Virus record (IMG/VR): IMGVR_UViG_3300009370_000056
Location: 1 to 43,401 of that record
Direction: 5' to 3' (one strand)
DNA: 43,401 nt
Source of the DNA: a virus
Below the pieces are notes generated by a model that worked only from the letters and a program-made list of their open reading frames with translations, was not told where the DNA came from and did not search any database. Positions 23,708 through 30,559 of the stretch are shown here, piece after piece. Each line of letters begins with the position of its first letter. The stretch's first letter is position 1. The position numbers and the translations under genes were made by a program.

Positions 23708-24352
23708 TCACTTTTTTATACTACGCGTCACTTTTACTCTGGTGAGTACTCCGTTAATGTATTGTGTCTCTATATTCGTGTAAGCTGGTATCCTTATTCC
23801 TTGCGTGTCGTATCTTGACCACGGGACAGTAGTAGTTTTCACTGGCGGCGCTTTAAGCGTTACTTTCTTGTTGCCACGACGCAACTTAAAAAATTTATGA
23901 TTACCAATTACAATAACAGGTCTGTGTCCGTTCATCCAATAGACTTGTGTTTTCAATGTAACATAATGATCAGCATACTTTACAAAACTACGATCTAACC
24001 CTTTGATGTTTTCTGCGAGAAGCATCGCATAAGCTCCCTCTTTTGTTTTTAGTTTGCGCTCAAATGTAGACACAGGAGTTTGATTGCTAGAGAATTGATT
24101 TTGCCAACAAGAAAACTGTTTACGCTGCAAACAAACTTCTGCTGGTGTTGTGTTTCTGTTGATTGCGCGCTGACTAATGACACAGGCAACAGCATACATA
24201 CCCGCCTTGCCTTCGCCTCTAGCTTCGCCCCAGATAGTCATTGCAACAATCTGATTGTCAGTCAGTCTGCATTCTTTTCTATCATCTGCAATTGCTACTG
24301 CTGCGCTGCCTAGTATAATAATAACAAGTATAGTGAATAGTCCGTTTTTCAT
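23708..24352 (-). CDS. Exported SleB-type cell-wall hydrolase (endolysin)
   Basis: Predicted to cut peptidoglycan, probably for host lysis. Residues 1-22 form a signal peptide (hydrophobic FTILVIIILGSAAVA then an A-x-A site). The Hydrolase_2/SleB core follows: MTIWGEARGEGKAGMYAVA (38-56) with likely catalytic Glu43, VISQRAIN, and the QFSCW motif (79-83). A signal peptide in an endolysin means Sec export rather than simple holin release. It is the last of four genes in the unit from 25234; there is only a weak ribosome site. Confidence 0.88.
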   Translation of the reverse strand: MKNGLFTILVIIILGSAAVAIADDRKECRLTDNQIVAMTIWGEARGEGKAGMYAVACVISQRAINRNTTPAEVCLQRKQFSCWQNQFSSNQTPVSTFERKLKTKEGAYAMLLAENIKGLDRSFVKYADHYVTLKTQVYWMNGHRPVIVIGNHKFFKLRRGNKKVTLKAPPVKTTTVPWSRYDTQGIRIPAYTNIETQYINGVLTRVKVTRSIKK

Positions 24353-24366
24353 GGTTAGTTTTTTGT

Positions 24367-24750
24367 TTAGTTGTTTTGTAGTAGTTGTTTGATTAGAGCG
24401 TCTTTTATCTTTTGCTCTGTTAGTTCGTGACCTTCTTTTTTCTTTGGTTCGTCACCCATTACCTCTTCCCAAGGCACGTTGATACGCCAGCCAAAAGGCA
24501 AGCACTCATGCCACACACCATCAATGTTAATGTAGTCTCCCACCATCATCGAACGAACACCGAGGTTTAAGAATTGCTTTGATTCATTGCCTGATCCTGC
24601 ATTCCATTGCTCCCAAACAATGTCGAGAACTTCGGGGTCTGTGTATTCACGCTCTGCGTTTGCGTCTAACATCCAATCATAGCAGAATTGCCAATCAGAG
24701 GAGATCCGTTTGCTGGTGTCGTCGTGATATCTAACTGATACGTGTTTCAT
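24367..24750 (-). CDS. Hypothetical 127-residue protein
   Basis: Overlaps the upstream stop as ATGA. Trp-rich middle (VWEQWNAGSG, DGVWHECLPFGW) and charged C-terminus. No motif recognised; co-transcribed with the endolysin. Confidence 0.75.
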   Translation of the reverse strand: MKHVSVRYHDDTSKRISSDWQFCYDWMLDANAEREYTDPEVLDIVWEQWNAGSGNESKQFLNLGVRSMMVGDYINIDGVWHECLPFGWRINVPWEEVMGDEPKKKEGHELTEQKIKDALIKQLLQNN

Positions 24751-24917
24751 TTTGTTTTAGTTAATTCCCATGACGCTGTTGGCTTCTCGTCGTTAATCAA
24801 CGCAGCAATGTCATTGTGAAGTGCTTCAAGACGTTTCATTGGTTTTACGTTTCTAGCACCGGCTACATTCTGCGCGAACAGAATCATTGTTAGGCTGTTT
24901 TTTTCTTTTTCTTTCAT
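24747..24917 (-). CDS. Hypothetical 56-residue protein
   Basis: The start is put at the ATG at 24915-24917, five bases after the upstream stop, with AGAAGAT before it. Basic, helical; no motif. It overlaps the next gene by four bases. Confidence 0.65.
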   Translation of the reverse strand: MKEKEKNSLTMILFAQNVAGARNVKPMKRLEALHNDIAALINDEKPTASWELTKTK

Positions 24918-24922
24918 AAATT

Positions 24923-25234
24923 TTATCTTCTGTGATATTCCCACGCAGGAGACATAGTTTGCTCATTGTTCCAACTATAATCTGTTTCACCAATCTGAAT
25001 GAAGTCGTCAACGCTCCAACCAGTAGCCATGCCTTTGTTTTTAATCTCACACTTTTCATCTAGCTTGATGCCATATACCAAGCCCAAGCGTGACCACTTG
25101 TGCGATTCGATTGCTTCGTCTAGCTCGGCAATGGGATATTCGTGGTAAGAGTGGTTTGCGTAGGTAAAGCGAACGTGCGTTGGCTCGCTATTCTCTGAAA
25201 TCTTAACGTGTTCTTCTAGCTCTATCGTTCTCAT
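24923..25234 (-). CDS. Hypothetical 103-residue protein, leaderless start
   Basis: First gene of the endolysin unit; the ATG lies 6 bp after TATATT. A small acidic beta-rich domain (HVRFTYANHSYHEYPIAELDEAI) resembling phage KTSC-like or similar small folds, not securely assigned. No membrane span. Confidence 0.75.
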   Translation of the reverse strand: MRTIELEEHVKISENSEPTHVRFTYANHSYHEYPIAELDEAIESHKWSRLGLVYGIKLDEKCEIKNKGMATGWSVDDFIQIGETDYSWNNEQTMSPAWEYHRR

Positions 25235-25240
25235 TGTTAT

Positions 25241-25269
25241 AATATAACACACAAATGGTTGTTTGTCAA
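25241..25269 (-). promoter_or_regulatory. Cassette promoter of the endolysin unit
   Basis: TTGACA 25264-25269 directly abuts the upstream stop codon, 17 bp, TGT-TATATT with the -10 at 25241-25246, 6 bp to ATG. There is no palindrome or DnaA-like box here. Confidence 0.85.
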
Positions 25270-25461
25270 TCAGTTTTTTAACAGTCTTTCGCATTCGTCA
25301 TAATACCCACAAGCCTCCTTAAAACGCTCCTCATCAAAGCGTGGGTTATCCTTCGCAAACTTAGCGGAGGCAAGCTGCACCAAGTTCAATGGTGGTGTAC
25401 CCTTGAGGGCTGCGTTGAGGAGGGCTGCGGTAAACTCGAAGTCTTTCTTTGTCGCTTTCAT
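25270..25461 (-). CDS. Hypothetical 63-residue protein, leaderless start
   Basis: The ATG at 25459-25461 is 6 bp past TATATT. Helical, Ala/Leu-rich N-terminal half, then charged (FAKDNPRFDEERFKEACGYYDECERL). Function unknown. The stop lies against the next -35. Confidence 0.75.
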   Translation of the reverse strand: MKATKKDFEFTAALLNAALKGTPPLNLVQLASAKFAKDNPRFDEERFKEACGYYDECERLLKN

Positions 25462-25467
25462 TGTTAT

Positions 25468-25496
25468 AATATAACACACAAATGGTGCTTTGTCAA
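25468..25496 (-). promoter_or_regulatory. Cassette promoter for the gene starting at 25461
   Basis: TTGACA 25491-25496, 17 bp, TATATT 25468-25473, 6 bp to ATG; TTATTAACA at 25501-25509, four bases away. Confidence 0.85.
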
Positions 25497-25514
25497 GTGT
25501 TGTTAATAACTTTT

Positions 25515-25727
25515 TTAATGGCAATTCACGTAATCTTTTTCTAAAGGCAATTCAATCATCAAACTCTTGGGCATCCTGCACAGGGGCATTGATACGCTAA
25601 AGTGCCGCACCATCACGTACCCGTTCACGGGGTGCAACGGGTTAAGGTCTTGAACCACTACACCCTTCCATTGAGGGTTGTCTTTGTGCATCACTTGTGT
25701 GCCTTGAGCTATCTTGTATCCTGTCAT
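25515..25727 (-). CDS. Hypothetical 70-residue protein, leaderless start
   Basis: The ATG at 25725-25727 is 6 bp past TATATT. The sequence looks like a small barrel (YKIAQGTQVMHKDNPQWKGVVV, then GYVMVRHF), possibly KOW- or SH3-like. Function unknown. Confidence 0.75.
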   Translation of the reverse strand: MTGYKIAQGTQVMHKDNPQWKGVVVQDLNPLHPVNGYVMVRHFSVSMPLCRMPKSLMIELPLEKDYVNCH

Positions 25728-25733
25728 TAGTAT

Positions 25734-25762
25734 AATATACCACATAAACGCCCCCTTGTCAA
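25734..25762 (-). promoter_or_regulatory. Cassette promoter for the gene starting at 25727
   Basis: TTGACA 25757-25762, 17 bp, TATATT 25734-25739, 6 bp to ATG; TTATTAACA at 25767-25775, palindrome at 25785-25829. This copy shows the complete cassette. Confidence 0.9.
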
Positions 25763-25784
25763 GCGATGTTAATAACTTTTTTAA

Positions 25785-25829
25785 AGTAAGTTGGCATACA
25801 GGCTGCTGCACGTCCCATGCCAAGTTACT
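25785..25829 (-). repeat. Cassette palindrome copy 6
   Basis: AGTAAGTTGGCAT / ATGCCAAGTTACT, one mismatch. Confidence 0.8.
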
Positions 25830-25849
25830 AGCTTGGGAGTGCTTGCGCC

Positions 25850-26026
25850 CTAGTTCCCCCAGTGACGGAGGAGGATGGGCGAGGCTGCCTTGATTTGGTA
25901 AAGGCGATAAGCCTCTGCCTTGGCGACCTCATGGGCCACACCCAGTTTCTTCTGGGCGATGATGTGGTTGGTGACTTGCGCGGCCTTGACCGCGTTACGA
26001 GCTTGGTAGGTTTTGTAGGTTTTCAT
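25850..26026 (-). CDS. Basic 58-residue helical protein
   Basis: The ATG at 26024-26026 lies 9 bp after a TATAAT -10, so the leader is about three bases. The protein is basic and helical throughout (KTYQARNAVKAAQVTNHIIA, then HEVAKAEAYRLYQ). Could bind nucleic acid, but there is no motif. Confidence 0.65.
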   Translation of the reverse strand: MKTYKTYQARNAVKAAQVTNHIIAQKKLGVAHEVAKAEAYRLYQIKAASPILLRHWGN

Positions 26027-26035
26027 TATGTTTTA

Positions 26036-26063
26036 ATTATAGCACTGATTTTTGGTTTGTCAA
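26036..26063 (-). promoter_or_regulatory. Promoter for the basic 58-residue protein
   Basis: TTGACA 26058-26063, 16 bp, TATAAT 26036-26041. The TGA inside TTGACA is the stop codon of the upstream 174-residue gene. Confidence 0.75.
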
Positions 26064-26584
26064 TTACTTTGTTGTGTTTCTAACGTTGGAACTTGCGCCC
26101 AAACTTTCGGGCCGATGATTACTTTGCGAGCGGTATAGATTGGTTCAATAACGTCTTCAATAGTACCACGGAAGGGATCTGTGTCACGAGTCACAAAGGT
26201 CTTATACTTGTAAGGATTATAAAGAACCTCTATCCACTTGTAGCCCTCACGCTCATCCATGTACTGCTGTTTAAAATAATCACTCGCATCCTTGGCGTGA
26301 CCCTTCTCAAACGCATCCATGTCAGCATAAGCCCACACAGCATTAACCATGCAACCACGAATGACTGCGTGAACATTTTTGCGCTGCTCATCACGCACAC
26401 GCTGATTGCCTTTCGGGCCTACGGCAAAGGTGACGGGGTGCTTAGTGCTACCATCTAGGATGATAGTATAAGAGTGACCTTCAACGAGTCCATCCGAGCA
26501 TTTACGCACAGAGTAAACCGTTTCATCTTTCCAGTGAAGATTACGATAAACTTCCCGACGTAATTGTTTGGCAATGGCGTCCAT
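26060..26584 (-). CDS. Hypothetical 174-residue protein
   Basis: The ATG follows the upstream stop after one base (TAGAATG). Mixed alpha/beta with a VKYKTFV-like strand pattern, a VRDEQRKNVHAVIRGCMVNA helix and a Tyr-rich middle (DYFKQQYMDEREGYKW). No recognised family. Second gene of a two-gene unit. Confidence 0.8.
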   Translation of the reverse strand: MDAIAKQLRREVYRNLHWKDETVYSVRKCSDGLVEGHSYTIILDGSTKHPVTFAVGPKGNQRVRDEQRKNVHAVIRGCMVNAVWAYADMDAFEKGHAKDASDYFKQQYMDEREGYKWIEVLYNPYKYKTFVTRDTDPFRGTIEDVIEPIYTARKVIIGPKVWAQVPTLETQQSN

Positions 26585-26585
26585 T

Positions 26586-26789
26586 CTAGTCCTCCTCTAC
26601 GCCAAAGATTCCGTCTTGGCAGCACTGGCAAAGGGCCGAGATGCTGTACTCCTTGCGGGAGATTTCGTCACGGAACTCAAGGTTGAATTCCCCGCACTTT
26701 ACGCACTCGTTGCCAGCAAGGGCAATGGTGCGGCTCCGACCAAATAGTTTCATGGCCATGTCCTCTTTCATTTGTTCTATCTCGCTCAT
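26586..26789 (-). CDS. Phage zinc-finger protein, 67 residues
   Basis: C-x2-C (CVKCG) and a later C-x-C-C (LCQCC) separated by the FRDEISRKEYSISAL stretch. This layout is common in small phage proteins, where the SxKEYxISxLCQ phrase recurs. Probably binds zinc; function unknown. The ATG lies 8 bp after the -10, a leader of about two bases. Confidence 0.8.
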   Translation of the reverse strand: MSEIEQMKEDMAMKLFGRSRTIALAGNECVKCGEFNLEFRDEISRKEYSISALCQCCQDGIFGVEED

Positions 26790-26797
26790 CTTGTTAT

Positions 26798-26826
26798 AAT
26801 ATAACACACAAACAGGCTCTTGTCAA
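26798..26826 (-). promoter_or_regulatory. Cassette promoter of the zinc-finger unit
   Basis: TTGACA 26821-26826, 17 bp, TATATT 26798-26803, 8 bp to ATG; TTATTAACA at 26831-26839. Confidence 0.85.
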
Positions 26827-26849
26827 GGGTTGTTAATAACTTTCTTAAA

Positions 26850-27321
26850 ATGTGGGATGCTTCTTGTGAGGGTGCATCCCCAACCCACGACCACTTAGTT
26901 TATTCTGGTTGGCCGCTTAACCGCGTTTAGGCTTCTTACTCGCTCCAGTTGCCTTTTTACCTTTCGTTACCTGCCCGCGTTATTGCTGGCAGGGTGTGGT
27001 CTTGTTACCTCGCCACGGCTTCCCACATTACCGACAGAAGGATTACTTATCTGCGTCCGGTTGAGGCGAGGGTAAAATCAGGGTGTCAGGATTCGAACCT
27101 GACCCGACCAGTATCGTATCACCGTCTAGCTTCGTCGCGCTTCCACTAGGGGCTTTCCTGCGTCAGGCTGCGCTGCTGATCTTATTCAATCGCGCACCAA
27201 TTTCACCCTTCAAATGTGCCTCGTCCGTCACGCTGTCTCGCTTATGGCCTGTAACCCAGCACCACCTAGCTCAAGCGTAGGTTTCAGAGGACTTAAAATC
27301 TCTCTACTTCTCTCAAAGAAC
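26850..27321 (-). ncRNA. Large structured RNA C (~470 nt) with an embedded T-arm
   Basis: A cassette promoter predicts +1 at 27321 and a GGGAUGC / GCAUCCC hairpin with UUUU ends it near 26850. No long open frame is present. Visible helices: ACCUA/UAGGU (27264-27282), AGGGUG/CACCCU (27204-27209 with 27080-27085) closing a domain that holds UGCGC/GCGCA and a 6-bp T-arm with loop UUCGAAU (27085-27103), CCUCGCC/GGCGAGG (27008-27014 with 27065-27071), and CCUGCC/GGCAGG (26970-26993). The T-arm sits next to the acceptor-like 3' strand as in tRNA, but no cloverleaf or anticodon arm fits. Function unknown. Confidence 0.75.
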
Positions 27322-27327
27322 TACTAT

Positions 27328-27356
27328 AATATACCACACAAATAGACGCTTGTCAA
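27328..27356 (-). promoter_or_regulatory. Cassette promoter of RNA C
   Basis: TTGACA 27351-27356, 17 bp, TATATT 27328-27333, then ATAGTA and +1 G at 27321. The sequence from the -10 to +4 (TATATTATAGTAGTTC) is identical to the RNA A promoter. Confidence 0.85.
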
Positions 27357-27743
27357 GGGCTTGAGGCAACTTTTTTCACTTTTTTTTGCCAATCATTTTC
27401 TCCGCTTTTTGATCGTCAAGCTTGTTTGTCGATCATTCGTGAGCGGCAAAATAATTTGTCAATCAATTAGGCTATATAATGAGCGACAAAGGGGGTAATT
27501 GTTTTCGTTGATAATGCTGTTTTCGTGAGGTATGGTAGCAAATAGTTTCTTGTTTACCCCCGTTTTCTCCGATGTGAAATTCGCTGTTTTTAAGAAACTG
27601 TCAGTAAGTTGTCAGTAACTTTCTCTAGTAAGTTGTGATCTGCGCGGCCGCACGCCGTATGCCAACTTACTCGCAGGGACGCAAGGCGAAAAATAAAAAA
27701 AACCCTGCGCCCCTATTAGCGAGTAAATATGTTAGTGCCCTAT
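27357..27743. other. Gene-free 390-bp region with short spaced repeats and a palindrome
   Basis: No supportable gene. It holds three copies of TTGYCRATCAWT (27386, 27426, 27456) and two of GAGCGRCAAA (27441, 27481), spaced by 30 or 40 bp. A GGGGGTAA / TTACCCCC pair lies near 27490-27565, followed by cassette palindrome copy 7 and a CGCAGGG / CCCTGCG pair near 27673-27700. It could be an origin or regulatory region. Confidence 0.5.
27627..27671 (-). repeat. Cassette palindrome copy 7
   Basis: AGTAAGTTG / CAACTTACT with GCGGCCGC in the middle. No cassette promoter follows directly; the spaced repeats do. Confidence 0.8.
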
Positions 27744-27866
27744 TTAAATACTATTTAACGCGCGCCAGATTCCCTTAGCGTGAAAAGGGATTTTATAAAA
27801 CTGACTTTCTTTTATATCAATTAGTATACAATGCGAATGTAAATATAGTTGTTGTGTTGTTTTCAT
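27744..27866 (-). CDS. Hypothetical 40-residue protein
   Basis: The ATG follows the upstream stop (TAAAATG). Begins MKTTQQLYLHSHCILIDIKE and ends in a basic, Trp-containing tail. No motif. Plausible because of coupling, but weakly supported. Confidence 0.45.
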   Translation of the reverse strand: MKTTQQLYLHSHCILIDIKESQFYKIPFHAKGIWRALNSI

Positions 27867-27867
27867 T

Positions 27868-27939
27868 TTAATTTTTTGATGCCATTTTATATATAATTGC
27901 GCCTAATAATATAACAATGAAGATTGCCGCCACTTCCAT
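27868..27939 (-). CDS. Single-span membrane microprotein, 23 residues
   Basis: AAAGGA lies 6 bases before the ATG, a good ribosome site. One span (AAIFIVILLGAIIY) and a short basic tail KMASKN. Its N-terminus MEV is shared with the 26-residue microprotein at 21391. Function unknown. Confidence 0.6.
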   Translation of the reverse strand: MEVAAIFIVILLGAIIYKMASKN

Positions 27940-27953
27940 AGGGTTCCTTTCTT

Positions 27954-28712
27954 TTACGCTGTTGCGAGTTGTTGTTTGTTTGCTTTTTTGATCGCTGACA
28001 ACGCCACACTTGCCGCACTACCTTTTGGCTGTGTGCCGTGAATCAACAATGCAAAATTTTCTTTTCCAAACGCTGCGTGCGTGTCGTCGTGGTCAATTTC
28101 CAAATCACGTTCTTTTGCCTCTTGTTCACTGTAAACGACAAGAGCTTCTTTCCATCCGTGCAAATCAATCAGTTCGTCGTGCTTGCCACCACGGGAAGCA
28201 GTTAAAACTAAATTTTCGGGAAGGGCAAACTGTTTGAAGAAATGCAAGCTCTTGGAATAAGAGTAAAACACTTTGTCAGGATTCTGCTTGGCAACTTCAA
28301 TCCACGCTTGCAAATACTCTTTGACAAAATAATCACCACCAACGTGAACTCGCATAACGTCAAACTTTTTTGGCAAGCTTTTCTGAATGAGATCCGCTGT
28401 GTGCGGCATATTCTCAAATCCTGCTTTTTTATCCTTAATAAGCGCAGCGCGTAACAGCTCGAAATTGTGCCAAACCATTTTGCGTAATGACGGATAGGTT
28501 GCCTCTGCGCTGGCAGCAAAGCAACGAAACAATGTGTCAGGCCCGTCTTGAATCTTGCCCGTTTCCCTGTTTGCGCGTGACAAACAATCTTTTGCCCCCG
28601 GACACGTCCAACCAGCGGGAAGCGTAAAGGTTTTAAGGACAAGGCCGAGTTTCTTAATCAGTTTCTTGAGTTTGGAATTTGGATTGCCAAATCGTAGTAG
28701 GTTGTCGTTCAT
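27954..28712 (-). CDS. GP88-like phage protein, leaderless start
   Basis: The ATG at 28710-28712 is 6 bp past TATATT, giving 252 residues. It matches the phage gp88 superfamily: an N-terminal NPNSKLKKL, the LPAGWTCPGAKDC segment with conserved Cys, FRCFAASAEATYPSL, then MRVHVGGDYF and FYSYSKSLHFF. The biochemical role of the family is unknown. Likely a soluble early protein. Confidence 0.75.
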   Translation of the reverse strand: MNDNLLRFGNPNSKLKKLIKKLGLVLKTFTLPAGWTCPGAKDCLSRANRETGKIQDGPDTLFRCFAASAEATYPSLRKMVWHNFELLRAALIKDKKAGFENMPHTADLIQKSLPKKFDVMRVHVGGDYFVKEYLQAWIEVAKQNPDKVFYSYSKSLHFFKQFALPENLVLTASRGGKHDELIDLHGWKEALVVYSEQEAKERDLEIDHDDTHAAFGKENFALLIHGTQPKGSAASVALSAIKKANKQQLATA

Positions 28713-28718
28713 AATAAT

Positions 28719-28747
28719 AATATAACACAGGTTGTTGTTTTTGTCAA
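28719..28747 (-). promoter_or_regulatory. Cassette promoter of the GP88-like gene
   Basis: TTGACA 28742-28747, 17 bp, TGT-TATATT with the -10 at 28719-28724, 6 bp to ATG. The -35 abuts the 3' end of the upstream gene. Confidence 0.85.
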
Positions 28748-28749
28748 GT

Positions 28750-29220
28750 CTAGCCAAGTCTTTTTGCTGATGTAGCTTGCAAGGTTTCAACGGCTTTGCT
28801 TTTCCATGCCTCCTCATCGTTAGCAATGCCATCGCTTTGCACAACGAGAGGTTCGCTCTTTGAAACGGAATAATCGTAATTGGCAAGCTGCGTGGAATAA
28901 AACACCTCGGTGTTTTCTTTCAGATCCTCAAACCTACGCGCAGCAAGTTTGCGAGCATCTTCCACAACACCACCTTTTACGCCTTTATACTTTTGCGGAA
29001 ACTTGTTTAACAGTAGGTGAAAGGAAGAATTGAAAAAATACTTTTCCATCTTTTCGGGACTGCTTGTGATATAATGAAAGTTGTCGCTCATCTCGTGGAG
29101 CTTGCCCGATGTTGCGCCGTGATTCCAAAACGAGTAATACTGCTCCGTGCGTTTTTCTTCGTCGGTGGTTTCAATGCCTACTAAACAAGTGGTTCCGAGT
29201 GGTTGGTATATCAATTTCAT
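28750..29220 (-). CDS. Hypothetical 156-residue protein, leaderless start
   Basis: The ATG lies 7 bp after TATATT. Mixed alpha/beta: a YYSFWNHGATSGKLHEM segment, then helices with VEDARKLAARRFEDLKE. No family recognised; no membrane span. Confidence 0.75.
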   Translation of the reverse strand: MKLIYQPLGTTCLVGIETTDEEKRTEQYYSFWNHGATSGKLHEMSDNFHYITSSPEKMEKYFFNSSFHLLLNKFPQKYKGVKGGVVEDARKLAARRFEDLKENTEVFYSTQLANYDYSVSKSEPLVVQSDGIANDEEAWKSKAVETLQATSAKRLG

Positions 29221-29227
29221 ATAGTAT

Positions 29228-29256
29228 AATATAGCACAGAAAATGCTATCTGTCAA
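29228..29256 (-). promoter_or_regulatory. Cassette promoter of the 156-residue gene
   Basis: TTGACA 29251-29256 lies inside the last codons of the upstream gene; 17 bp; TATATT 29228-29233; 7 bp to ATG. Confidence 0.85.
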
Positions 29257-29374
29257 GGGGTTTCTTATGTTTTTTGCTACGGCGAAAGGATCCTTTTCCT
29301 TTCTTCACTCTATGCTCACGGGACGCGCTGCCCATAAGGCCGTCTTTGTTTACTCTGGCTTTAACGCGTTTCAT
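29246..29374 (-). CDS. Highly basic 42-residue protein, leaderless start
   Basis: The ATG lies 6 bp after TATATT. About a third of the residues are Lys or Arg (GKGSFRRSKKHKKPLDR at the end), so nucleic-acid binding is likely. The stop overlaps the next -35. No family recognised. Confidence 0.65.
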   Translation of the reverse strand: MKRVKARVNKDGLMGSASREHRVKKGKGSFRRSKKHKKPLDR

Positions 29375-29380
29375 TGTTAC

Positions 29381-29409
29381 AATATAACACACATACCGGC
29401 CCCTGTCAA
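29381..29409 (-). promoter_or_regulatory. Cassette promoter of the basic 42-residue gene
   Basis: TTGACA 29404-29409, 17 bp, TATATT 29381-29386, 6 bp to ATG; TTATTAACA 29414-29422; palindrome 29432-29476. A complete cassette. Confidence 0.9.
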
Positions 29410-29431
29410 GCATTGTTAATAACTTTTTTGG

Positions 29432-29476
29432 AGTAAGTTGGCATCCGGCGTGCGGCCGCGCCGCCCACAACTTACT
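29432..29476 (-). repeat. Cassette palindrome copy 8
   Basis: Perfect AGTAAGTTG / CAACTTACT; middle nearly identical to copy 4 with GCGGCCGC. Confidence 0.85.
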
Positions 29477-29540
29477 AGCAAAACTTACTCACAGGTTACT
29501 CACATATAAAACTCCTGCCTTTTAATATTAGGCCAAGGCA

Positions 29541-29568
29541 AAAAAAGAACCCCGCGCGTGGCGGGGCG
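29541..29568 (-). terminator. Intrinsic terminator of the DUF932 gene
   Basis: CCCCGC / GCGGGG hairpin with a CACGC loop, then TTCTTTTTTT. It lies 20 bp past the stop at 29587. Confidence 0.85.
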
Positions 29569-29586
29569 TGGTGTAGGTTGTCGAGC

Positions 29587-30471
29587 TTATTCAGTCACGA
29601 CCACAACGTCCGACTTCGCGGGAGTCCAGAGTTTTTCCAGACGCTTGGAGTTACGAGCCGCCATGTCGAAACGCTTCAGCACATTGCTGGTCACACGGTT
29701 GGCGTACTCGAAACGCTCATCCGCAACCTCATGGGTGAGGTGTTGCGTCACGGCGTTGTTGAGGTTGTAGAGGTTACGCCCCTTGTCCTCGTCATGGGTT
29801 GGGTTGTTCCAGATGTGCGCGATGCTCTCGCGTACCTTTTCGGAAATCACCTTGCCATTGGCGAGGTTCTGAAGGATGTTCAAACCCTGCTCCTGCTCTA
29901 GCTCAACTTGAGCCAAGCGGCCAAACACGTTCACGCTGTCGCCCAACTTGGCAAGCGCACGGTCAAGCGCATCATCGGAAATGATGTCGCCAATGTTCAC
30001 CTGACGGGAATGCTTTTTAACCATCTCGACCTCTTTTTCCATAGTGGTCATGCCGTTGGTGCAGATAAGGCGAACCAAGCCCAAGGCAAACGAGATGCGG
30101 AGGGAACGGTCAAACGAGTTTTGAGCCGTGAGACGGTACGCCATTGTGTCGCCCACTTGCGGGACTTCGGCGCGGAACATATCACCGGACAGGTCGTACT
30201 GCGCTCGCATTTTCGCGCCACCCTCGGTCACAATAACCTTGCGTGTAACGTCGATGCCGCGAGCCTCGAAAGCAGAATCCGCTTTGTCGAGCAAATCCAT
30301 GTTGTTGACCAGACCATAACGGTCACTTGTCCAGCCGAGAATTTCGTCGTTGTCCTCACGGACGTTCATAAAGTAACCAGACTTGCCGCCCTTTGTTGGG
30401 TGGGGTACTTCGACTTGCTTCACGCGGTAGTCGTAATCTTGGTTGATGGCTTGTTTTGCGATAATTGGCAT
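29587..30471 (-). CDS. DUF932 phage/plasmid-like protein
   Basis: A 294-residue protein typical of DUF932: RYGLVNNMDLLDKADSAF near 51-68, RLTAQNSFDRSLRISFALGL near 113-132, then LICTNGM. These proteins are common in phages and plasmids and have no settled role. Unlike its neighbours it has a ~44-nt 5' leader with an AAGAAAG ribosome site, and its own strong terminator, so it looks like a well-expressed single-gene unit. Base composition is higher in GC than the small genes. Confidence 0.88.
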   Translation of the reverse strand: MPIIAKQAINQDYDYRVKQVEVPHPTKGGKSGYFMNVREDNDEILGWTSDRYGLVNNMDLLDKADSAFEARGIDVTRKVIVTEGGAKMRAQYDLSGDMFRAEVPQVGDTMAYRLTAQNSFDRSLRISFALGLVRLICTNGMTTMEKEVEMVKKHSRQVNIGDIISDDALDRALAKLGDSVNVFGRLAQVELEQEQGLNILQNLANGKVISEKVRESIAHIWNNPTHDEDKGRNLYNLNNAVTQHLTHEVADERFEYANRVTSNVLKRFDMAARNSKRLEKLWTPAKSDVVVVTE

Positions 30472-30521
30472 AATGGTTTTTTGCTTTCTTGGTTAGTTTG
30501 TTGTTGTCTCTTACTACTATA

Positions 30522-30549
30522 AATATAACACACATTTTAGGTTTGTCAA
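30522..30549 (-). promoter_or_regulatory. Promoter of the DUF932 gene
   Basis: TTGACA 30544-30549, 16 bp, TGT-TATATT with the -10 at 30522-30527; +1 near 30515, leaving a leader of about 44 nt. Confidence 0.8.
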
Positions 30550-30559
30550 CCCTTAATCG

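Noticed and set aside
25515-25823. Longer N-termini for many small genes (for example to 25823, 25524, 25294, 29470, 30832)
   Set aside because: These extensions only translate the palindrome and promoter; they share a false LLTxLDKxxFxWYII-like peptide. Starts were set at the ATG after the -10.
27080-27209. tRNA gene on the minus strand
   Set aside because: The T-arm and six acceptor pairs are good, but the strands are 130 nt apart, and no D arm, anticodon arm or CCA fits. It is kept as part of RNA C.
26850-27321. tmRNA or RNase P RNA
   Set aside because: The conserved 5' tmRNA sequence, tag frame and encoded CCA are missing; the RNase P core sequences are not seen.
27490-27565. Terminator from GGGGGTAA / TTACCCCC
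   Set aside because: The loop is about 60 bases long with no gene end nearby and no U-run; left as an unexplained inverted repeat.
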